This document shows positions 10,970 through 22,079 of a stretch of DNA of 64,000 nt, piece by piece. Each line of letters begins with the position of its first letter. Positions within the stretch are counted from its first letter, which is position 1. The stretch lies in assembly GCF_004210375.1 (NCBI RefSeq), contig NW_027467782.1, positions 19,385,276 to 19,449,275 on the forward strand. The letters run 5' to 3'. Under the pieces are notes generated by a model. The model had not been told where the DNA came from. It searched no databases and worked only from the letters and a program-made list of their open reading frames with translations. The position numbers were made by a program, and so were the translations under genes. Origin of the DNA: Tachypleus tridentatus (taxonomy: Eukaryota > Arthropoda > Merostomata > Xiphosura > Limulidae).

Positions 10970-12570
10970 ATATAATAAAAATAGATAACGTAAAATTAAC
11001 ACTATTTCATTGTTGGCCAACGACGCCATGAGGGAGAAAGTTAATATTTGCAACAAGAAAATTTTGAAAGTAACCTTTCTGTGAACGTGGAAACTTTGCA
11101 GTAAGAAGAAGTTATAATCGAGATGATCGATGAATAAAGTAACAATAGTATTAATATAATCACTTTAGCAAGGTTTTAGATTTGTTTGATCTCACGCAAG
11201 TATCCCATTACGTGTGCAAATATATATACTAGAGTTATTCACATACGAAACTTGGATCATCAAATCACGCTGAAATCTATTGGGGCAGAGCCGTCTGCTC
11301 ATTCGATGTAAACGATTTACTGATATTCTGAATATTCACGAAATATCATTCAACAACACACAAACACGTTACACGTAACTTTTCGCAAAATTAAAAAACA
11401 AACAAACAAAATTTACAAAACATACCACAATCGAACCTTGTTAAATAGTAGGGTGATCCGTTATCTTCAGTACTAATAACAAAACTTTATAATTATCTTA
11501 CCGTTAATTTTTTTTCCTAACGTTTCGTTTTCAGACGTTGTAATAAAGTTTTTTTCACAGAAATTTTATATGGACTAGCGTTAATCGAACACTCACATAT
11601 TCAATTTATAACTGATTTTATTATGACAGCAGAATGGGGAAGAATAATTTGTCTTGCTTCTCCCCACATCTCAGGGAAATTGTCTACACCACTGATGTCC
11701 ACTTAATTTAGTTACCCAGTTCATAAGAAGAAATTCTTCTATCATCTACTTAAATTTTGACAAACATTTTGACAAATATACAGACAACACCAGCTGTCAA
11801 TTGTCTGTAATAGTGATTCAATTAATCTTCTGTGGCTGGGAAGGTTTTAATTAAATAGTTCAGTTTTATTCAAGGAATAATAATTCAGAAACACTCAATG
11901 CCACTTCATTTAAACCGATACAATTAGCGATACAGTTCATACAGAAAATTGAATTTTGTTTTATTAAATTTGTGGCTAGAAACCTAATTTGTTCGTGATG
12001 ACAGACATATCTGAACCAAGAGCATTATACGTCAAACAACTCTTTTAAAACTAGGGTGAAAAACTAGAAAGCAGTCAAAGGATGTTTAGAAGTGTTTGTA
12101 ATCATAAGAATAGCTATGCTTGTAAGTTAGCCATGGAAAAACGTATTGACTATACGATGTAATGGAAACAGAACATGCAGTTTGAGCTGGCAGCGAGACC
12201 AGACCAAAGTTGTTTCGGTTGTCATCATCCTGACCTAGTGATGTAAAATAAACACGACGTTTCTTTTAAAAAGAAAGATTATATTAATTATACAGTCTAC
12301 TGTGCCGATTCTAACTGCAGTGGTCTGTGTGTTATGTAGTTGAACTGAGTGATATTAGTGTTACCAGAAAAGCAGTTTTTAAAGTTAAATAACAATTTTA
12401 AATGACACATGACAATTATGCATACGGTGTATAAAGAGTTGTATGTGATGTTCTTTTATGACAGAATCTGATGAGAGCAAACGCCAACAATAAGAAATCT
12501 GGCTTTAGGAAATTCAAAACGTCATCAAAACAAAGGCCATCTATCAAGTATCACTATCTACACATAATTA
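10970..12570. other. No recognisable gene (1.6 kb)
   Basis: AT-rich, stop-rich sequence on both strands, with a small A-rich SINE-like tail around 11390. I see no exon, RNA gene or further repeat that I can support. Confidence 0.6.
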
Positions 12571-14499
12571 CAGAGGCGTAGCTAGGGTTTTCAGTGCCTG
12601 AGGACAAAGTCGGTTTTCGCGCCCTCCCGTGACAAAACGTAAGCCATAAGGGTCATGCTTTCCCGGAAATTTAAGAGTTTTAGAACATGAAAACCTGAAT
12701 TTCGTGGCGTATTTTTGGGGTATGAAGGAGATGAAAAAAGTGAAATAATTGAGTCAACAATGGTATTTTGAAGATATAATTGAATAACAGAGAAGGACAG
12801 AATGAGAAACAAGAATGCGTATAAAAAATTAATGCAGAATTATTTTATACTAAAATAATAGTCAAATATAACATTGCGAAAACTTAAAACATTTCCTTGG
12901 ATATAGTAACCTGGAAAGTTAGCATAAGGTAAAAGAAATAGTTTGATATAATGCTTTGGATGTTATTATGTAACTTCAAAGAGAAATTCTTCCTGCCTTT
13001 GCTGCTGCAAATTTATCGATTAGTTCCTCAAAATTTATGCTGTCGGTAATTTGTCGCTTCACACTCACCAAAGCCAAAACTGACAATCTTTTCTATCCCA
13101 TAGATGATCTCAGGTAAAACAGGATAAGTTTTAACTTACTAAAAGACCTTTCACAACTGGCAATAGAGTAAGTTGTAATTTACTATGCTTTGTTTAGTCA
13201 TGCCATGACTAAGACGAGCTCAGCGAGGAAAAAAAACTAGCGTAGAGCAAAAGGGCAAAAGCTTGCTTGATCTTGATTTTCAGTACAAATACGGACCGCG
13301 AAAGCGTGGCCTATCGATCCTTTTGACATTAAGCAAGAGTTTTAAGCAAGAGGTGTAATATGACACCATTTATATGGCCCAAGAACGTATATATAACAAT
13401 TATATCTCATTGTTAAAATTAGGATTCCGTAATTTCTTGTCTGCTGTATAAGAAATTATAATATTACATTATAGGAAATCATGTTTTTTGGCACATCACT
13501 GTACTGTTACGCATTTCTCTGCTTTTAATCCCCCGAGTAATAGAATAGTTATTGACGAAAGGGTTTTCGCTTTCGCTTTGGTCCGAAGTTGGGTGGGATA
13601 AAAGCTAGCTAGGGCGCTTGGGATAAAAGCTAGGGTAAACAGCGTGAGTAGATCAAACAAACGATCAGTAGTTAATAGGTAAAGGAGATCAGGAGAATGT
13701 GAGAGGAACAGGAAATATTAAATCTATTTGAAACCAAATCCCCATTACATTTATCCTTAACAACGAAGTCGTTATGAGTATTTTTCAAATGATATGACCG
13801 ATACATGAACACTGCAACGAATAAACGAATTTTAGATTTTATAGCAATAATTTTCACCTTGGGCACTTAAAGGTGCATCCAAAAATCTTATGGTTCGGTT
13901 ACGCGCTCACCCGTTTCAATTTTAGGATCAATGCCGAAAAGGCGCGAAAGGCCCGGACTTGTATCTGCTATTCACAATCTAGTCCAGTGTTAGATTTTCT
14001 CGGCTTCGTTTCCAGCTTTATCAGACTTGCGGGGGTCAATTATCAGTTATAGCCGTTCGGTTACTCCCGAAGGACAAGGCGCTGAGGCCATGGTAGCATT
14101 GCAAAAACTGGATCAAGTAATAGACAATTTATCGACTTTGTTCGGTGAAGTGCTCGTGTAATATGCGTTCTGGTTACTGATTTACAGCATATAATGTTAC
14201 ATTTCACAACGTTCACACAATGTTACATAACAACATTGATTATTCGCTATGAAATGACTGCATTTTAACGATTTCATAACAGCGTTATGGTATAACGTGA
14301 CCAAATCACAACCAAATTGTGGCAACACATGACGTTGCAACTTTCATATATGGGACACTGGACATTACTTGGTTAAGAGGGGAAAACATTTCATTCTGAA
14401 ATTCATTTCTAATTATGTAACATCAATGTGGCGCCCTCACCCCCGACGCTGCGCCCGAGGACAGATGTACACCCTTGCCCCCCTCTACTTACGTCACTG
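12571..14499 (-). mobile_element. hAT-type DNA transposon remnant, minus strand
   Basis: The left edge begins CAGAGGCGTAGCTAGGG and the right edge, reversed, begins CAGTGACGTAAGTAGAGGG. These are similar inverted ends of the form typical of hAT elements. Just inside both ends lies a C-rich stretch (GCGCCCTCCCGTG on the left, GCGCCCTCACCCCCG on the right). The strand is set by the transposase remnant inside. The adjacent 8 bp (CATAATTA on the left, GCGAACGT on the right) do not match, so no target duplication is visible. The two ends could be from a rearranged copy or from two related insertions. Confidence 0.6.
12976..13173 (-). pseudogene. hAT transposase C-terminal dimerisation region
   Basis: Read on the minus strand this 66-codon stretch gives SIASCERSFSKLKLI, LRSSM, RLSVLALVSVKRQI and then FEELIDKFAAAKAGRISL before a TGA. 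ASCERSFSKLKLIK-type text followed by ERLSxLALLSIE is the hallmark of the C-terminal dimerisation domain of hAT transposases of the ZMYM1-like group. One in-frame TAG replaces the residue before KRLS. The N-terminal two thirds of the protein could not be recognised upstream (13.2-14.5 kb), so it is a degraded fragment within the inverted ends described separately. Confidence 0.85.
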
Positions 14500-14705
14500 G
14501 CGAACGTGTAATCTTTTTAACCCAAAAATCATGAACGTTAGAACTTTCTATTTAAAACACCAATAAAAAGTATTTTAATTAGTAAAGAAAAATCCTACCA
14601 GGAATAATATATTTTTTGTGTAGTAATCCTCCATATGAAACAAGCATCTCAACGTTACTTGTTTCAGATTACCCTTAGTAACTACAAGCACTTCTCATTA
14701 CTTTC

Positions 14706-14973
14706 GCCCGGCATGGCCATGTGGTTAAAGCACTCGACTCGTAATCCAAGAGTCGCGGGTTAAAATCCTCGTCGCACCAAACATGCTCCCTCTTTTAGAA
14801 GTGGGTGCGTTTTAACGTAACGGTCAATCCCACTATTCGTTGTTAAAAGAGTAACGCAAGAAATTAGCGGTAGGTAGTGATGATCAGCTGTCTTCCACCT
14901 ACTCTGACACTACTAAATTAGGGACGACAAGCGTAGATAGCCCTCGAATAGCCTCAAGTGAAACAAAAACAAA
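14706..14973 (+). mobile_element. SINE family A, plus strand
   Basis: Starts GCCCGGCATGGCCATGTGG with CTCGACTCGTAATCC and a degraded box B, then CACCAAACATGCTCCC, CACTATTCGTTG, CTAAATTAGGGACGAC and a tail ending AAACAAAAACAAA. The 43 bp tandem array begins almost immediately after its tail. Confidence 0.92.
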
Positions 14974-14999
14974 TATTGATTTTAATACTTGGATTTTGT

Positions 15000-15392
15000 A
15001 TAGTTATAGTATATATGTCGATGTGTTTCTTAGTGAATACCTGGATTTGGTATGATTATGTTGATGTGTTTCTTAATGAATACCTGGATTTGGTATAATT
15101 ATGTTGATGTGTTTCTTAAGGAATACCTGGATTTGGTATAATTATGTTGATGTGTTTCTTAACGAATACCTGGATTTGGTATAATTATGTTGATGTGTTT
15201 CTTAACGAATACCTGGATTTGGTATAATTATATTGATGTGTTTCTTAATGAATACCTGGATTTGGTATAATTATATTGATGTGTTTCTTAATGAATACCT
15301 GGATTTGGTATAATTATATTGACGTGTTTCTTAATGAATACCTGGATTTGGTATGATTATGGTATATATGTCGATGTGTTTCTTAATGAATC
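15000..15392. repeat. 43 bp tandem array, about 8 copies
   Basis: CCTGGATTTGGTATAATTAT recurs every 43 bp exactly (about 15040, 15083, 15126, 15169, 15212, 15255, 15298, 15341), each preceded by GTGTTTCTTAA-GAATA. The first and last units share an additional GGTATATATGTCGATG variant. Units are nearly identical, so the array is young and likely length-polymorphic. Confidence 0.97.
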
Positions 15393-16087
15393 GTTTCGGT
15401 AATCCAATTATGTATTTGCTTATGTATTTGACATAATAATTGCAGGATGACAAAAGTGAAGTTATTTATTTCTAAAATTTTAATGTATTTGTTTGTTTGA
15501 CATTATGCCTTTTTTATGAAGTGTCCATTATTACTATTTTTTGCATCGATGTTTTTTTTTTTTTAATTTGAAAATTGGGGTTTCGTCTTATATCTTTACA
15601 GAATTGCTTTGTTTTTCTTTAGTAAATGTAAGACTCAATATCTTGGTATAATAATTTTTAGCCATCAAAATACTTTGATTTTACGAATTCATGTTCATTC
15701 CAACATAAATCTATTTATTGAATATTATTTGTGTTACATTAACATGAATAGTACATAGTATTTCTGTAAATATTGCAATCTTTTTGAAGTTTGATTTAGT
15801 TATTAATATTTTAACTTCAACTGCATCACAACACAATTTTATATAAACTCGTTTTATAGTATTTGTCTGTATTTGGAAAGATTATGGAAACAATATATAT
15901 TTACATAAGTATAATATAAATGGTAAAACAACATGCGCAAACTTTAATGTCTTTATAGTTTTTCTTATATGAATGAAAGCAGTGAGAAAAAGGTTAATGG
16001 CATTGGTTCACTTCATTATATTTACGTACAAAATTATACGTACGTATTATAATGTGTACCTGACGAGCCTCTGTATTATTTTGCGTT
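15393..16087. other. No recognisable gene, very AT-rich
   Basis: Long A/T stretches and no coding or structural RNA signal. Confidence 0.6.
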
Positions 16088-16208
16088 GTTGTTTTTGATT
16101 AAGCACAAAGCTACAATGGGCTGTCTGTGGTTTGCCCACCACGAGTATCGAAACCCGGTTTTTAGCGTTTTAAGTCCGCAGACATACCGTTGAGTTACTG
16201 GGGAGGCG
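16088..16208 (-). mobile_element. SINE family B, minus strand
   Basis: On the minus strand: CCCCAGTAACTCAACGGTATG, TCTGCGGACTTAAAACGCTA, AAACCGGGTTTCGATACTCG (box B-like), GGGCAAACCACAGACAGCCC and a tail ATTGTAGCTTTGTGCTTAATC. This is a second tRNA-related SINE family. It is shorter than family A and shares part of its 3' tail. Confidence 0.87.
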
Positions 16209-16952
16209 TTTATTTTTATTTTTTGCGATGTTGTACAAGTTCAAATAGCTGGAACTTTTAATTTTAATTTAAAAGTTAATTTAATGTGAATGTGTATCAA
16301 ATTTATAATTGCCAACAAGATCCATTTTCACAAACAATATTAAGTCCTCTATCTGGCATGATAATAACTTTCAAGTTGATATAGATGCAGTTCACTTAAC
16401 GAGTAAGATAGCTAACTCTTTTATTCGCTGGACTCACGCCGTTTACAAGCTGACTTTTAACCACGGAAAATATCTAATGTCCTCGTAAAAATACTATCGT
16501 CTAAAGTTAAATGGTTTGTAGTGTTCGACATCTATGAACGTTCTTGGTCAAATATAGGTAGTTTTTTTTCGATTAATAAGCGTTTATCACAGTTATCAGT
16601 TCTGAGGTTTATAGTATACTAACTGTTGCAAACTAACAATATATGCTATTTCTCAGCGAGTTTGATGACTATCTTTTATAATCATTTGACAAGGTTCTAG
16701 AAATTTCAGTTGGCAACAATACTGGCAGTCACTAGAATTTGAATACACATATCTGCAATTGATGATTCTTTACTCTAAAATCTTCTACAAATTTATAAAA
16801 TAGAGGAGAATTTCGCAATACATATTTAACACAAGAAGTGGCGTACATTTCTAAATATTAATATATATTTAACTAAAACAATCGTTCATATTAAAATAAA
16901 TATATGTTAATGAAATGCCGTTACAATCGAAACTACGTGAACTAAACCCAGG
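16209..16952. other. No recognisable gene
   Basis: AT-rich unassigned sequence between two SINE insertions. Confidence 0.6.
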
Positions 16953-17186
16953 GTTTGTTTGCTTGTTTTTGAATTTCGCACAAAGCTACTCGAGCTAATC
17001 TGTGCTAGCTGTTCCTAACTTAGCAGTGTAAGACTGGAGAGAAGATAGCTAGTCATCACCGCCAACTCTTGGGCTACTCTTTTACCAACGAATAGTGGGA
17101 TTGGCCGTCATATTATAATCTGGATTCGAGCCCACGACCCTCAGATTAAGAGTCGAGTGCCTTATTCACCTGGCCATGCCGGGCCC
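16953..17186 (-). mobile_element. SINE family A, minus strand, internally shortened
   Basis: Minus-strand head GGGCCCGGCATGGCCAGGTG, then TCTGAGGGTCGTGGGCTCGA. The segment that normally carries CACCAAACATGCTCGCCC and the GTGGGGG run is missing. The body resumes with ACGGCCAATCCCACTATTCG and the usual tail. A small internal deletion explains the reduced length. Confidence 0.92.
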
Positions 17187-17963
17187 AAATTTTGGAGATG
17201 ACATTGTTTAAGGTACTAGCAAATATTGTTTCCAATATTTATGGCCTTTTTGAGTTCTTCTTTATTCATCATCTAGTAACCTAAAGAAAATAAAAGAAAT
17301 TTGTAACATTAAATAGTTTGTCAAAATCATAAATTTGGCCAAGGAGAACAACATTATTCACACACTCAAATAATCTTGGTTACAAAATGATGAGTTTAAA
17401 ATGACTTAAAGACTTTATAAATATTTCACCTCTGGAAATATGTACGTAGTGCTGTGGCGACATGTAACTGATAAGTAAATAAATATTTATATAAACAATC
17501 CAGTTATATTGCGTGTATAAAACATTTTAATATACAATGTTTGGGAGTAAAAAACAACTTAATTCTTATCGTGATAGTAACACATATTTTGATTACTTAA
17601 TTATCAATTTATTTGATTTACTGAAAATCAGCGTGGGATGTTTGCATATTTTATAAACAAAAATAATGCAGATTGCATAGTGTTATGGAAGAAGAAATAG
17701 TATCTGACCCTTCAAGTCACGTACAACACGACCAAAACACCTATAATATTTTAATGCATAGTGTTATTTAATCAACATCAATAATTCTTTGAATAAATAC
17801 GAAATGTCCAAATTATCTTAAGAAAAATGCGTGGAAAATTATTTTTAGACAAGAAAAAAAAGTTTGTTTTTTTTCTAATGTACAAATGCCGACGTTCAGA
17901 AGGGGTGTATTGAAATCAATGGGTATTTCGGAAATTACGGAATTAGCTAGCAAGCACATTTAA
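17187..17963. other. No recognisable gene
   Basis: AT-rich sequence, no supported exon or repeat. Confidence 0.6.
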
Positions 17964-18063
17964 GCCCTCCTGGTGGCACAGCAGAATGTCTGTGGACTGA
18001 CAACGCTAGAAACCCGTGGTGAGCAGTACACAGATAGCCCATTATGTAGCTTTGTACTTAACT
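17964..18063 (+). mobile_element. SINE family B, plus strand, box B deleted
   Basis: CCCTCCTGGTGGCACAGCAG, TGTCTGTGGACTGACAACGC, then GAAACCCGTGGTGAGCAG (the GGTTTCGATA part of box B is missing), then ACAGATAGCCCATTATGTAG and CTTTGTACTTAAC. It is a short degraded copy. Confidence 0.82.
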
Positions 18064-18557
18064 TCTATCAAGTTAAAATCACACCTTTTATTATTATTGT
18101 ATGTGAGAGGGTGTAGAGGGTGTGGACAAATAAAATAAAATAGCATTAACCGATTGTGAAGTATGACTAAACGTTCAGTACTGAAACGTTAATGACAGAA
18201 ACTGGTATGTTGTTAGAGTAATAAAACAAAGAATAAAGTAGACCTTTTCATCAATTTTTTTCTGTCAATTTTTTTATCAATGTTATACTACATTGTTCTA
18301 TTCTGAGATATTGAATTGCGGTTGCTTAGCAAAATAGAACGTTTTTAACCGTTGTGGGAGAATCATTTAAACGTAAGTACTCTTAGTTATCTATAACAAC
18401 ATAAATTCGAGAAATTCAGAAAACTGTTGGTAATATCAAAAGCTTTACCATCCTTTTTACGTTTTTGAAAATCCAGAACTTTTATTAAGCTTTTGTGTTT
18501 TTAATTTAGTGATTTATTGAGTTTTAAGTTTACGCTCTTCCAAACATTAGGCTTAAG
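18064..18557. other. No recognisable gene
   Basis: AT-rich sequence leading to the short candidate first exon that follows. I could not support a promoter. Confidence 0.5.
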
Positions 18558-18623
18558 ATGGCTGGTGTGATAAGAAAGAAGCTTAAGAAGTGGTCTACAA
18601 AAGGTTCCATCAAAAATTGTAAT
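18558..18623 (+). CDS. Weak candidate first coding exon, 22 codons
   Basis: A start codon (context TTAAGATGG) opens a 22-codon frame, MAGVIRKKLKKWSTKGSIKN plus two residues, which ends exactly at GTAAGTATG, a strong splice-donor match in phase 0. The peptide is short and Lys-rich and matches nothing I recognise. The next recognisable coding sequence downstream is the ZBED-type transposase fragment at about 18.95 kb, but I cannot show that they belong together. A chance ATG plus donor is quite possible. Confidence 0.22.
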
Positions 18624-18939
18624 GTAAGTATGTGTGATTCACATAATTACGTTTGATTTATATTAATTTGAAAAAAGTAGGCCACTATGTTTCACCAACA
18701 TATTTTTCATTTAACTGTAATGGTATGAATTAACAGTGAATTTTTATTATGCATAAAAAGCGCTTCATACGTTATAAATGATGCATCAAACAATCAAACT
18801 GCTTTCTGGAACACGTTCTTATTCTGCGGTAAGCTACAGCTACTTCTCTGTAGGTAGGAATTTTATATCAACTGCAGAAATTCGTGCTTATCGTGTATGA
18901 ATTAGCTTATCATTTATCCATGAAAAAATTTTTTAAGTA

Positions 18940-19310
18940 AATCTGGTGCTGCAAAGGAGAATTTGTTGAATCAAAAGCAAGAAATCAAACGAAAGTACAA
19001 AAAACGCTTTGGAATCGGAACATTCTTAATTACCATTTTGCCTACTCTCCAATGCAGCTTTATCGAACGAGGTGTTTGTTCCTGGCAAACTGAAGAGACA
19101 CTTGGAAACAAAGCATTAATCTGTGAAGGATAAACCAAAAGATTACTTCAAGAATCTCGCGGCTCAACAACATGAGCGATCAAGGAAGCTTGTGAAACAG
19201 ATGAAGCTGCCCGAAAAAGAATTGATTGCAAGTTGTTGTTCAATTGTTGGCAAAATGCAAGAAAGCGCATACGGAGGCCGAATCAGTCATTGTGCCAGCG
19301 TAAGCAATCA
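18940..19310 (+). pseudogene. ZBED/SCAND3-type hAT transposase, N-terminal fragment
   Basis: One frame reads VFVPGKLKRHLETKH, then an in-frame TAA, then SVKDKPKDYFKNLAAQQ, SRKLVKQMKLPEKELIAS. A one-frame shift then gives LLAKCKKAHTEAESVIVPA. The order (BED-like zinc finger ending in KLKRHLETKH, then a conserved KD-K-YF segment, then KAHTEAESVIVPA) is that of ZBED5/SCAND3-like domesticated and transposon-borne hAT transposases. The copy has at least one stop and one frameshift, and it ends where a SINE has inserted at 19312. The catalytic and dimerisation parts are absent from the window nearby. Confidence 0.82.
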
Positions 19311-19311
19311 T

Positions 19312-19384
19312 TGTTTGGCGGGCGCGAACCCGCGACCCTCGAATTACGAGTCGCGCGCCTTACGCGCTTGGCCATGTCGGGCCC
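19312..19384 (-). mobile_element. SINE family A head fragment, minus strand
   Basis: Only the tRNA-like head is present: on the minus strand GGGCCCGACATGGCCAAGCG, CGCGCGACTCGTAATTCGAG and GGTCGCGGGTTCGCGCCCGC. The body is missing. It interrupts the end of the transposase fragment and lies just before a full SINE. Confidence 0.88.
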
Positions 19385-19402
19385 ATATGTTCTGAAAGAA
19401 AG

Positions 19403-19666
19403 TTGTTGTTTTGGAATTTCGCACAAAGCTACTCGAGGGCTATCTGTGCTAGCCGTCCCTAATTTAGCAGTGTAAGACTAGAGGGAAGGCAGCTAGTCAT
19501 CACCACCCACCGCCAACTCTTGGGCTACTCTTTTACCAACGAAAAGTGGGATTGACTGTCACATTATAACGCACCCCCACGGCTGGGAGGGCGAGGATGT
19601 TTGGCGCGAACCCGCGACCCTCAGATTACGAAGCGCACGCCTTAAAGCGCTAGGCCATGCCAGGCC
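19403..19666 (-). mobile_element. SINE family A, full length with target duplication, minus strand
   Basis: A complete family A body runs from the minus-strand head GGGCCTGGCATGGCCTAGCG to the tail GCGAAATTCCAAAACAAC. It is bracketed by an 11 bp direct repeat CTGAAAGAAAG at 19392-19402 and 19667-19677, as expected of LINE-mediated insertion. Confidence 0.94.
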
Positions 19667-19955
19667 CTGAAAGAAAGAAATCACAAATACACAGCGATTC
19701 TTAACGGACTTGTACATACTGTTCGAATTACCATTCTCCACTTTGCACATTTAATATAAAAATTGTCATCATACGAGCGTCACACTAGTGCTAATACTGT
19801 TCAGAAATCCTTTTTACGATATCGGCGAAACATCAAAACATTTTAGTCTAATAATAATTAAGTACGGGCATTCTACATTAATTTGGTCTCCATGAGAAAA
19901 GGGACTATTGGTCCCAATGGACGTCTACTCATGAACAGATTGCTCTAATACCTTT

Positions 19956-20835
19956 TTAGATTTCCCTTGCACTAACTAAATTCGTCAGCGTATAGAATTG
20001 CTCTTTGTCTCTAATATCAATACTTGTGACGTGTTCGAAACAGCAAGGAAGAGAAATATCACATTTTAAGGTAACTTTTATTTTTTCCAACTTCCTGGAA
20101 TTTTTCCCTTTAGCTTTAGGAACGGATAAAGAAATATTGAGAGGATCCGACGTCAGTAGGTCGACTTGTTCGTGAAACTGTCTGGCAGCTGTTTTGTTTT
20201 CGAAACTGAAACCACCCATTTGGCTGTGATCGGTGGAAAGGAACATGGTGTGAAAAGTATTATCTTGGGCCTTGTAGTTCGTCAAACTGTCAATGACATC
20301 ATGTCAAAGAATGAAACCTGTGCCTTTTTCGGCGAGGACCAGTTTTAGTCTTCCTTTAGTTCGTGCTCTCGTTTCTCCTTTATCAAACAGCAGGACAGGG
20401 ATACCTGTCAGGGCTAACTGCCATTCTTCCTCTGGCTTTCTGAAAAACAGATTGGCCAGACACTGGAACACAAACACAAATGTTTTGTGGCTACGAAAAA
20501 CCGTTTCGACTTGGGCTATGTCAATTCGCTGCATATGTTATTTCATTCATCTTCTAAATCTTGTCGAAAATCCGCATCGTCGAAAGAACCGCAACTGATA
20601 CTTTTGTCTGTGTCCTCTACATTAATTCGGCCCAGGGTATCATATTTTTCTGTCAGTTTTGTCCGGCTACCTTTTCTTTGGAAGATGGTTCGTGTGAAGC
20701 TTCTGAGTAGATGATATTATCTGAATAGTTCGTATCTGGAATATTGAAAGTTCTATTTTCTGAACACGATTCCACAAAGTCATCTTTTTCACAAGAAGTA
20801 TGTTGAATATTTGACACATGATCAGACATTTCCAT
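19956..20835 (-). pseudogene. Broken gene copy: WH1/PH-like domain followed by CRIB-like motif
   Basis: Four collinear minus-strand coding pieces make one protein of roughly 290 residues. The first (20835-20653) starts MEMSDHVSNIQHTSCEKDD. A single A missing from an A-run near 20660 shifts the frame into KYDTLGRINVEDTDKS and FDDADFRQDLEDE. Another shift near 20540 leads to VETVFRSHKTFVFVFQCLAN and EEEWQLALTGIPVLLFDKG. A TGA after GTGFIL replaces what is likely Trp before HDVIDSLTNYKA, then NTFHTMFLSTDH and GGFSFENKTAARQFHEQV follow. The end reads CDISLPCCFEHVTSIDI. Trp-containing start, FHTMF and GFSF near the end fit an EVH1/WH1 fold, and ISLPCCFEH resembles a CRIB (small-GTPase binding) motif, the order seen in WASP-type proteins; I do not recognise the exact gene. 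No intron is seen, which suggests a retrocopy or a single large exon. Confidence 0.66.
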
Positions 20836-21956
20836 GTTTATGCCATTATTTGAAATCTTTTTTTCCTTTATGAATATTTAATGAATTAATTCTTTCTGTT
20901 GGTCCAAACTATGAAAGGTAGAGATCCTTCTATAAAAATCAAATATTTTACACAAAAACCTTGAAAGTCGTTGAGTGTATAACTTAATATCTGTATAATA
21001 CTTCGTGTGATAGATTTCTTCATGAACTTGTGACATAACCACCAAATAATACAAGATTGTTTTTTCTCCCTGTAAATAATAGAAAACGCTCAGTTAATAA
21101 ATTTTATTTCTATTTTTACTAGATACACAAATTATTTATATACATTCGCATGAACGAGGTTTATGTGAACTTGTATGAAGCAACACTCTAGTAAAGTTAA
21201 TTTTAAACAGAAATTTATTTTGTACCAACAATCTGAACAATATTATAAAATTTATTTCATTTCTGAATTATTTCATGTTATATCTCTGAAATCATTATCG
21301 ACATTAAAAACTACGGAATTTTAACACTAACTTTCCGAAAAATAGGCTTCTCTAATGTCTGTAATAAAATGGAGTATTTACGATTGAAATGAATACAATG
21401 TTACAATACTTTACACAGATACCAAAACATGTGTGAAATCTCTTTTTTATGGCTAGTCCTGTTTTTAATAACTATTTATTGTCCGTGATAACGAAAATCC
21501 CACTTGAAGTAAAAATGTATTATCAAGATGGCTGGTACGAGTATTGAAACTTTAAGTAAAGTAAAGTGAAGAACAACATTTCGACATTCTTATGTCATTT
21601 TCATGTCAACAAAGAGAAGTTGCAATGATTTTAATGTTGTATTCTTTTTATTGTAAATAAATATTTATACAAAAATGACGTTTTTAGACTATTTAAAGGT
21701 GGGGTAATATTACAGGTATTATTCTCGAACTGATAACTCATTTTCAAAATTATAACTGCAATGAAAAGCCTGTTCTACAACTTACACTCAGAGTTATAAC
21801 TGTAAACAAAGGCCTATTCTAAAATATTCTAATAATTAGCTCTCCAAAGTGGTATCTAATGGTCAGTGATACCGTGAAATATATTCTGAATTTATTGTAG
21901 GTTTTTTCAGTAATGGCAAAAGATAAATATTATGAAGGCAAGAACCCTCTGTGATT
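20836..21956. other. No recognisable gene
   Basis: AT-rich sequence upstream (minus-strand sense) of the broken WH1-like copy. No promoter, exon or repeat could be supported. Confidence 0.6.
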
Positions 21957-22079
21957 CCCCCCAGTAGCACAGTGGAATGTCGGCGGGCTTATACCACAAG
22001 AAACCGGGTTTTGATACCCATGGTGGGCAGAACACAGATAACCCTTTGTGAATTTTTGTGTTTAATAACAAACAACAAT
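21957..22079 (+). mobile_element. SINE family B, plus strand
   Basis: CCCCCAGTAGCACAGTGGAA, TGTCGGCGGGCTTATACCAC, AAACCGGGTTTTGATACCCA, TGGTGGGCAGAACACAGATA and a tail ending TTTAATAACAAACAAC. This is the best-preserved family B copy in the window. Confidence 0.9.
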
